Positions 59,318 through 64,000 of a DNA stretch of 64,000 bases are shown in pieces; position 1 is the stretch's first letter, and every line of letters begins with the position of its first letter. Source of the stretch: an uncultured Pelagibacteraceae bacterium (GTDB lineage Bacteria > Pseudomonadota > Alphaproteobacteria > Pelagibacterales > Pelagibacteraceae); NCBI GenBank assembly GCA_902607625.1, contig CACLKR010000002.1, positions 47,876 through 111,875 on the forward strand, in the 5' to 3' direction. The translations under genes and the position numbers were made by a program. The notes below the pieces were generated by a model that saw nothing but the letters and a program-made list of their open reading frames with translations, searched no databases and had not been told where the DNA came from.

Positions 59318-59623
59318 TTACCAACTCGATTTAGTCATGCCAGGAATTTTACCTTTTGAAGCTAAATCTCTAAGGGCAATCCTTGAAATTCTAAGCTTTC
59401 TGTAAACTCCATGCGGCCTACCTGTTATTTCACATCTATTTCTGATTCTTGTCTTTGAAGAGTTTCTCGGTATTTTAGCTAATTTCAATTGAGCTTCAAA
59501 TCTTTCAGTCAACGGTAGTTTTTTATTTTTTATAATTTTCTTTAAATTCTCTCTTTTTCTTGCAAATCTTTTTGCAAGCCTAATTCTTTTTAAATTTCTT
59601 TGTATTGAGCTAGTTTTTGCCAT
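59318..59623 (-). CDS. rpsN: 30S ribosomal protein S14 (zinc-independent form)
   Basis: 101 residues, the long form lacking the CxxC zinc ribbon. [40 protein letters not shown] and [11 protein letters not shown]. Overlaps the rplE 3' end by 14 bp. Confidence 0.97.
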   Translation of the reverse strand: MAKTSSIQRNLKRIRLAKRFARKRENLKKIIKNKKLPLTERFEAQLKLAKIPRNSSKTRIRNRCEITGRPHGVYRKLRISRIALRDLASKGKIPGMTKSSW

Positions 59624-60194
59624 AATTATTTATTTTTTCTTGTTTTAATTTTTCTTTAACAAAAGGAAAATTCATTGCTTCTAATAATGCAAATGTTGTT
59701 TTTTTATCATTTCCAGTGATAACAAGTGTTATATCCATACCTCGAATTCGATCAACTTTATCAAAATTTATTTCAGGAAATATTATATGTTCCTTAATAC
59801 CAAATGTGTAATTGCCAAAATTGTCAAATCCGCTTAAACTCAACCCCTGAAAATCCTTAATTCTTGGTAGTGCAATATTTACCAACCTGTCTACAAATTC
59901 GTACATCTTATTGGCTCTCAAAGTTACCTTTACTCCTGCGGTAGTTCCTTTTCTTGTTTTAAAATTTGAAATTGATTTTTTAAATTTTGTTATAACAGGC
60001 ATTTGACCACTAATTAAAGAAATATCTTCAATACAATTTTGAACTATTTTTTTATCATTAGCATCGGCGCCCAACCCCATATTTAAAACAACTTTTATAA
60101 TTTTGGGAACCATAAGTTTATTCTTCATTGAAAATTTTTTTTGTATATCTTTTACAATATTATTGTTGTAGTGGTCCTTTAATCTAGGTATCAT
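59610..60194 (-). CDS. rplE: 50S ribosomal protein L5
   Basis: 194 residues. [47 protein letters not shown] and [19 protein letters not shown]. Binds 5S rRNA in the central protuberance. Its ATG shares a base with the rplX stop, and the C-terminal end overlaps rpsN. Confidence 0.97.
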   Translation of the reverse strand: MIPRLKDHYNNNIVKDIQKKFSMKNKLMVPKIIKVVLNMGLGADANDKKIVQNCIEDISLISGQMPVITKFKKSISNFKTRKGTTAGVKVTLRANKMYEFVDRLVNIALPRIKDFQGLSLSGFDNFGNYTFGIKEHIIFPEINFDKVDRIRGMDITLVITGNDKKTTFALLEAMNFPFVKEKLKQEKINNYGKN

Positions 60195-60439
60195 TATTTT
60201 TTCTCTATTATTTTAGTTTTTTTCTTATTTTCATCTAAAATCTTCAAATTAGAAATATGAATAAAATTCTCTTTGGAAATTATTCCACCTTTTTTTTCTT
60301 TTGTAGTTTTTTCATGTTTCTTTATTAAATTTATTCCTTTTACTTTAACTCTATTTTTATTTCTTAATATTTCTATTACTTGTCCTTTTTTTCCTTTATC
60401 CTTACCGCATATTACTTCTACCTGTTGTCCATTTCTCAT
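60194..60439 (-). CDS. rplX: 50S ribosomal protein L24 (short)
   Basis: 81 residues, against about 100-105 in most bacteria. The KOW motif is present ([19 protein letters not shown]) and the NLIKKHEKT region, followed by [17 protein letters not shown]. The C-terminal zinc/basic tail is missing. Assembly initiator for the large subunit. Five bp before it is rplN. Confidence 0.95.
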   Translation of the reverse strand: MRNGQQVEVICGKDKGKKGQVIEILRNKNRVKVKGINLIKKHEKTTKEKKGGIISKENFIHISNLKILDENKKKTKIIEKK

Positions 60440-60444
60440 TGTAT

Positions 60445-60813
60445 TTATAACACCTCCGGCGCGAGCGATATTATTTTTGTCTGTCCTCTAAATCTTAACT
60501 CTCTAGTTACTGGGCCAAAAATCCTTGTACCTATAGGCTCACCTTTATCGTCAATAATGACTACTGCATTACTATCAAATTTAACTGAACTTCCATCGCG
60601 TCTGTGAATCGAATATTTAGTTCTCACTACAACAGCTTTTTGTACAGATCCTTTTTTAACTTTACCATTTGTTAACGCATCTTTTACACTGACAACAATA
60701 CTATCCCCTACTGAAGCATATCTTCGTTTTGATCCACCAAGAACTTTTATACATTCAACTCTTCGTGCTCCAGTATTATCAGCAACATTCAATTCTGTTT
60801 GTACTTGTATCAT
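60445..60813 (-). CDS. rplN: 50S ribosomal protein L14
   Basis: 122 residues, exact family length. [48 protein letters not shown] and [20 protein letters not shown]. Highly conserved. Starts immediately at the rpsQ stop. Confidence 0.98.
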   Translation of the reverse strand: MIQVQTELNVADNTGARRVECIKVLGGSKRRYASVGDSIVVSVKDALTNGKVKKGSVQKAVVVRTKYSIHRRDGSSVKFDSNAVVIIDDKGEPIGTRIFGPVTRELRFRGQTKIISLAPEVL

Positions 60814-61044
60814 TTATTTATTAATAACCTCCCATTTTTTTCTTTTTGAGTGTGGTTTGGATTCAATAATATTCACATCATCACCTACCTTATATTTATT
60901 ACTTTCATCGTGAGCATGGTATTTTTTTGATGAGGTAATTACCTTATTAAAAAAAGAGTGAGAATATTTTCTTTTTACCATAACCACAACAGTTTTATCG
61001 CTTTTATCTTTAATTACTTTGCCACTTAATATCTTTTTACTCAT
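60814..61044 (-). CDS. rpsQ: 30S ribosomal protein S17
   Basis: 76 residues. LSGKVIKDKSDKTVVVMVKR (OB fold start), HAHDESNKYKVGDDVNIIES and RKKWEVI. One bp after rpmC. Binds 16S rRNA early in assembly. Confidence 0.97.
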   Translation of the reverse strand: MSKKILSGKVIKDKSDKTVVVMVKRKYSHSFFNKVITSSKKYHAHDESNKYKVGDDVNIIESKPHSKRKKWEVINK

Positions 61045-61045
61045 A

Positions 61046-61231
61046 TTATTTTTTTGTATTCATTTTTGTTAATAATTTTGCTACGTCTTTTTTTAATAGA
61101 GTAACTTTTGACGTATCCTCTAATTGTCCATTAATTTTTTTAAATCTAATATTGAATAAATCCTTTTTAAGAGAATTTATTTTGGTTTTTATTTCGTCAA
61201 TGCTTAATTTGATAATTTCTTTATTCTTCAT
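61046..61231 (-). CDS. rpmC: 50S ribosomal protein L29
   Basis: 61 residues; two-helix hairpin with LKKDLFNIRFKKINGQLEDT and the family LLKKDVAKLLT helix. Located at the exit tunnel. Between rplP (3 bp) and rpsQ. Confidence 0.94.
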   Translation of the reverse strand: MKNKEIIKLSIDEIKTKINSLKKDLFNIRFKKINGQLEDTSKVTLLKKDVAKLLTKMNTKK

Positions 61232-61234
61232 AAT

Positions 61235-61642
61235 TTAAAACCTTTTTACAAACTTAGTTTTTATCGGCAATTTTGTAGAAGCTTTATATAAAGCGACTTT
61301 AGCAGTAGCCTCATCGATTCCATCTACCTCAAATATTATTCTTCCAGGCTTAACTCGACAGGCCCAAAATTCTGGTGCACCCTTTCCTTTACCCATTCTT
61401 ACCTCGGTTGGTTTTTTTGAAACTGGAATATTTGGGAAAATCCTTAACCAAACTTTCCCTGTTCTTTTCATATATCTTGTTAAGGCTACTCTCGCTGCTT
61501 CAATTTGTTTAGAAATAACTCTCTCTGGTTCCATAGCCTTAAGACCATACGCTCCATAATTAAGGATATTTCCTCTGGTAGCGTTTCCGTGAATTCTGCC
61601 TTTGTGTGCTTTTCTATATTTTGTTCTTGTTGGTTGTAACAT
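61235..61642 (-). CDS. rplP: 50S ribosomal protein L16
   Basis: 135 residues. [79 protein letters not shown]. Its ATG at 61642 lies inside the rpsC 3' end (29-bp overlap) and has an AAGGAG ribosome-binding site within rpsC. Confidence 0.98.
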   Translation of the reverse strand: MLQPTRTKYRKAHKGRIHGNATRGNILNYGAYGLKAMEPERVISKQIEAARVALTRYMKRTGKVWLRIFPNIPVSKKPTEVRMGKGKGAPEFWACRVKPGRIIFEVDGIDEATAKVALYKASTKLPIKTKFVKRF

Positions 61643-62303
61643 TGTCTTTCTCCTTACTATCTGTATTTGTTTTTTTTGAAAAAACTTCTCCTTTATAAAT
61701 CCAAATTTTTACTCCTATTATACCGTAAGTTGTAAGAGCTTCTGCCTCAGCGTAATCAACGTTAGCTCTAAATGTGTGAAGAGGTACACTTCCTTCTCTT
61801 AACCATTCTGTTCTTGCTATTTCATTTCCACCTAATCTTCCACTCAAACAAACCCTAATACCTTTTGCTCCTAATCGAAGTGCAGATTGAATTGCTCTTT
61901 TCATTGTTTTTCTAAAAGCTATTCTTTTAACTAATTGTTCTGTGATATTTTTGGCTACAAGATATGCGTTTAACTCAGGTTTTTTAACTTCTTTAATGTT
62001 TAAACTAACTTCTGTACTTGATATCTTTGATAAATTTTTTTTAATTTTTTCAATATCTGATCCTTTTTTTCCAATAACAAATCCGGGCCTTGATGTATAA
62101 ATAGTGACAATGCATTTTTTTGACGTTCTCTCTATTATAATTTGAGAAACGCCAGAATTAACTACATTTTTATTTATATGTTCTCTAATTTTATAATCTT
62201 CGATTAAAAATTTACCATAGTCACGTTTTTTGGCAAACCAAATTGAATCCCAACCTCTATTTATTCCTAATCTTAGACCTATAGGATTAACTTTTTGTCC
62301 CAT
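61614..62303 (-). CDS. rpsC: 30S ribosomal protein S3
   Basis: 229 residues. [20 protein letters not shown], the KH domain ([18 protein letters not shown]) and [38 protein letters not shown]. mRNA entry-channel protein. The C-terminal ~20 residues are Lys/Thr/Asp-rich and overlap rplP. Confidence 0.98.
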   Translation of the reverse strand: MGQKVNPIGLRLGINRGWDSIWFAKKRDYGKFLIEDYKIREHINKNVVNSGVSQIIIERTSKKCIVTIYTSRPGFVIGKKGSDIEKIKKNLSKISSTEVSLNIKEVKKPELNAYLVAKNITEQLVKRIAFRKTMKRAIQSALRLGAKGIRVCLSGRLGGNEIARTEWLREGSVPLHTFRANVDYAEAEALTTYGIIGVKIWIYKGEVFSKKTNTDSKEKDNVTTNKNKI

Positions 62304-62670
62304 GTAATTCCTTTTTGTTATTTAGTTTCTCAGATAAAATTATCGTAAGGTTAGAATATGGTTTTTTTATACCACTAGCTCTTCCTTTAGCTCTAGGTCT
62401 AAATCTTTTAAGCACTATAGATTTACCGACATAAGCTTCTTTTATGTATAAATTATCGATATCATACTGATTATTGTTTTCAGCATTTGCTACAGCTGAT
62501 TGCACTGTTTTTTTTATTTCAAGGGCAATTCGTTGTCTTGCAAAAGATAAATCTTTGATAGCAACATCAGCTTTTTTTCCACGAAGATTTTTTAGTAAAA
62601 GATTTATTTTCCTTGGACTTGATCTAACATTTTTATTTACTGCTTTAACAATATTTGTATCTTTTTTCAT
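62287..62670 (-). CDS. rplV: 50S ribosomal protein L22
   Basis: 127 residues. [30 protein letters not shown], and the tunnel hairpin region [20 protein letters not shown]. Overlaps rpsC by 17 bp and rpsS by 4 bp. Confidence 0.97.
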   Translation of the reverse strand: MKKDTNIVKAVNKNVRSSPRKINLLLKNLRGKKADVAIKDLSFARQRIALEIKKTVQSAVANAENNNQYDIDNLYIKEAYVGKSIVLKRFRPRAKGRASGIKKPYSNLTIILSEKLNNKKELHGTKS

Positions 62671-63032
62671 TTTTTTCCTACCTCTTTGGGTTTAGGTGTA
62701 GCTGTAGATTGGGTTGGCGCAGTAGGTTTGGTCGTAGTAGATGTTTGCGCTGCTACCTCTGCCGCTTTTTTATCCGCCGGTGTATGTCCATGAAATGATC
62801 TTGTAGGCGAAAACTCTCCTAATTTATGACCAACCATTTCTTCAGATATTTTAATAGGAATAAATTTTTTCCCATTATAAATTAAAAAACTAACTCCAAT
62901 AAATTCTGGAATAATTGTAGATTTTCTTGACCAAGTTTTTATTGGCATTGGCTTAGTTTGTGATTTTAAATTTTCAACTTTTTTTAATAAACTTGGATCG
63001 ACAAAAGGTCCTTTCCATACAGATCTTGACAT
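62667..63032 (-). CDS. rpsS: 30S ribosomal protein S19 with an unusual Ala/Thr/Pro-rich tail
   Basis: 121 residues versus ~92. Core: [56 protein letters not shown]. After TPADKK the tail (residues ~94-121) is Ala/Thr/Pro/Ser/Lys-rich ([20 protein letters not shown]). That tail is encoded by DNA of about 50% GC (my count over ~110 bp), far above its surroundings. S19 tails contact the head and A-site tRNA. The stop overlaps the rplV start. Confidence 0.96.
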   Translation of the reverse strand: MSRSVWKGPFVDPSLLKKVENLKSQTKPMPIKTWSRKSTIIPEFIGVSFLIYNGKKFIPIKISEEMVGHKLGEFSPTRSFHGHTPADKKAAEVAAQTSTTTKPTAPTQSTATPKPKEVGKK

Positions 63033-63034
63033 AG

Positions 63035-63865
63035 TTATTTCCTTTTCTTCCTTCTTGAAATTATGAATTTGTTAGTTCTTTTATTATTTCTAGTTTTTAA
63101 ACCTTTGGCAGATTGACCCCACGGCGATACTGGACTTCTACCACCAGATGTTTTTCCTTCACCGCCTCCATGGGGGTGATCTACTGGGTTCATTGCCACA
63201 CCTCTTACCGATGGTCTTTTTCCTTTCCATCTATTTCTTCCTGCTTTTCCTATTTTAATATTTTGATGATCGCTGTTTGACACTGACCCGATTGTGGCTC
63301 TAGCTGTATTAATAATTTTTCTTATTTCACCAGAATTTAGTTTAATAATGCAATAGTTTTCATCCACACCTGCAATCTGAGCAGAGGAGCCAGCAGATCT
63401 AACTAATTTACCACCTCCATTGGAGTTTAATTCAATGTTATGTATGTCTGTACCTGTTGGAATATCAGATAATTGCATGCAATTACCTATTTTAAGTTCT
63501 TTATTTCTTCCAGAAATAATTTCATCTCCTGCTTTAAGTCTGCTAGGAGCAAGAATATAATTCTTTATTCCATCTTCATATTTAATTAAAGCCACATAGG
63601 CAGATCTATTCGGATCATATTCGATTCTTTCTACTTTGGCTTTTAAATCATCTTTTTTTCTATAAAAATCAATTTGTCTATATTTATTTTTATGTCCTGC
63701 TCCTTTACTTCTAGATGTTATTCTACCCAAATTATTTCTTCCACCAGTTGAACTTTTACCTAGTGTTAAAGATTTCAAAGGTTTTCCCTTCCATAGGTTT
63801 TTTCTGTCAACCATTACAGTACCTCTAGTGGACTTGGTATAAGGTTTAAATATTTTTAATGACAT
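63035..63865 (-). CDS. rplB: 50S ribosomal protein L2
   Basis: 276 residues. [54 protein letters not shown], the peptidyl-transferase-proximal [20 protein letters not shown], and a basic C terminus. Family length, frame intact. Two bp before rpsS. Confidence 0.98.
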   Translation of the reverse strand: MSLKIFKPYTKSTRGTVMVDRKNLWKGKPLKSLTLGKSSTGGRNNLGRITSRSKGAGHKNKYRQIDFYRKKDDLKAKVERIEYDPNRSAYVALIKYEDGIKNYILAPSRLKAGDEIISGRNKELKIGNCMQLSDIPTGTDIHNIELNSNGGGKLVRSAGSSAQIAGVDENYCIIKLNSGEIRKIINTARATIGSVSNSDHQNIKIGKAGRNRWKGKRPSVRGVAMNPVDHPHGGGEGKTSGGRSPVSPWGQSAKGLKTRNNKRTNKFIISRRKKRK

Positions 63866-63869
63866 AAAA

Positions 63870-64000
63870 TTATATTCCTGTAGCTAGATCAATGCTTTGA
63901 CCTTTTTTTAGTGTAACTATTGCTTTTTTGTAACCTGATTTAAATGATTTTTTATTTTTAACTAATTTAGTTTTGCCTTTTATGTTTATTGTATTAATTT
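63870..64000 (-). CDS. rplW: 50S ribosomal protein L23 (partial, C-terminal part)
   Basis: The last ~43 codons of a gene entering from the right edge: NTINIKGKTKLVKNKKSFKS, then GYKKAIVTLKKGQSIDLATG, stop TAA at 63870-63872. This is the conserved L23 C-terminal half (..GRR..KKAIVTL..G..I). Lies 4 bp before rplB, as in the S10 operon order. Confidence 0.92.
   Translation of the reverse strand, partial: INTINIKGKTKLVKNKKSFKSGYKKAIVTLKKGQSIDLATGI

Overview
This window looks like a slice of a streamlined, low-GC (roughly 30% by eye) marine alphaproteobacterial chromosome, most like Pelagibacterales (SAR11) or a neighbouring lineage. The evidence is gene order plus composition: rpiB-glyA-nrdR-ribDE(BA)H-nusB-thiL, dapA-smpB-folK-spoT-pyrE-pdxJ-acpS-lepB-rnc-recO, gatCAB facing ruvX-pyrB-pyrC-plsY-topA, and an S10/spc/alpha ribosomal block with the secY-adk-rpsM order. 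It also has a proton-pumping pyrophosphatase, a four-subunit sarcosine oxidase and almost no intergenic DNA. I assign no species.

Layout. 1-3.2 kb: end of rpmF, a cytochrome bc1 assembly chaperone, the bamE lipoprotein and hppA. 3.3-10.1 kb: a nine-gene minus-strand run for thiamine, riboflavin, ribonucleotide-reductase control, serine/glycine/C1 and pentose phosphate metabolism. 10.2-12.1 kb: a 2-oxoglutarate oxygenase, hemB and a DUF2061 protein. 12.1-19.4 kb: the dapA-to-recO run. 19.5-22.7 kb: lytic transglycosylase, tRNA-Ser(GCU) and an EamA transporter. 22.7-28.9 kb: an accessory envelope-glycan island (two glycosyltransferases, three sugar-modifying enzymes, a methyltransferase). 28.9-34.0 kb: soxBDAG. 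34-40.1 kb: a MATE exporter, trhO, a TrmR-like methyltransferase and gatBAC. 40.2-46.7 kb: ruvX, pyrB, pyrC-like, plsY, topA, a RidA-like gene. 46.7-52.6 kb: ugd, galU, panC, mgtE, lipB and a pseudouridine synthase. 52.7-64 kb: rplQ up to rplW, the ribosomal superoperon with rpoA, adk and secY.

The strongest observation concerns sequence quality or decoding. Fifteen +1 indels in A/T homopolymers break eleven genes between about 3.7 and 23.0 kb (thiL, ribBA three times, glyA, rpiB, recO, rnc, lepB, pdxJ twice, the spoT/pyrE overlap, slt, rarD, a glycosyltransferase). No such break was found from 23.5 to 64 kb, although equally long runs are common there. Removing one base from each run restores full-length conserved proteins. 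I annotate these genes as intact with corrected spans and regard the breaks as probable consensus errors, with transcriptional slippage as the alternative.

The most interesting biology is a translationally coupled pair, a TrmR/YrrM-like O-methyltransferase and trhO, which could make 5-methoxyuridine at tRNA position 34. Others are a PyrC-like protein that has lost dihydroorotase metal ligands and is fused by overlap to pyrB, a RibBA with a dead GTP-cyclohydrolase half, an altered NrdR zinc ribbon, odd tails on S19 and S11, and the sugar C-methylation/amination island. era, rpoZ, rpmD, dprA and the DUF177 gene are absent from their customary slots. I see no CRISPR, phage, insertion sequence or integrase; most of the window is ordinary housekeeping.
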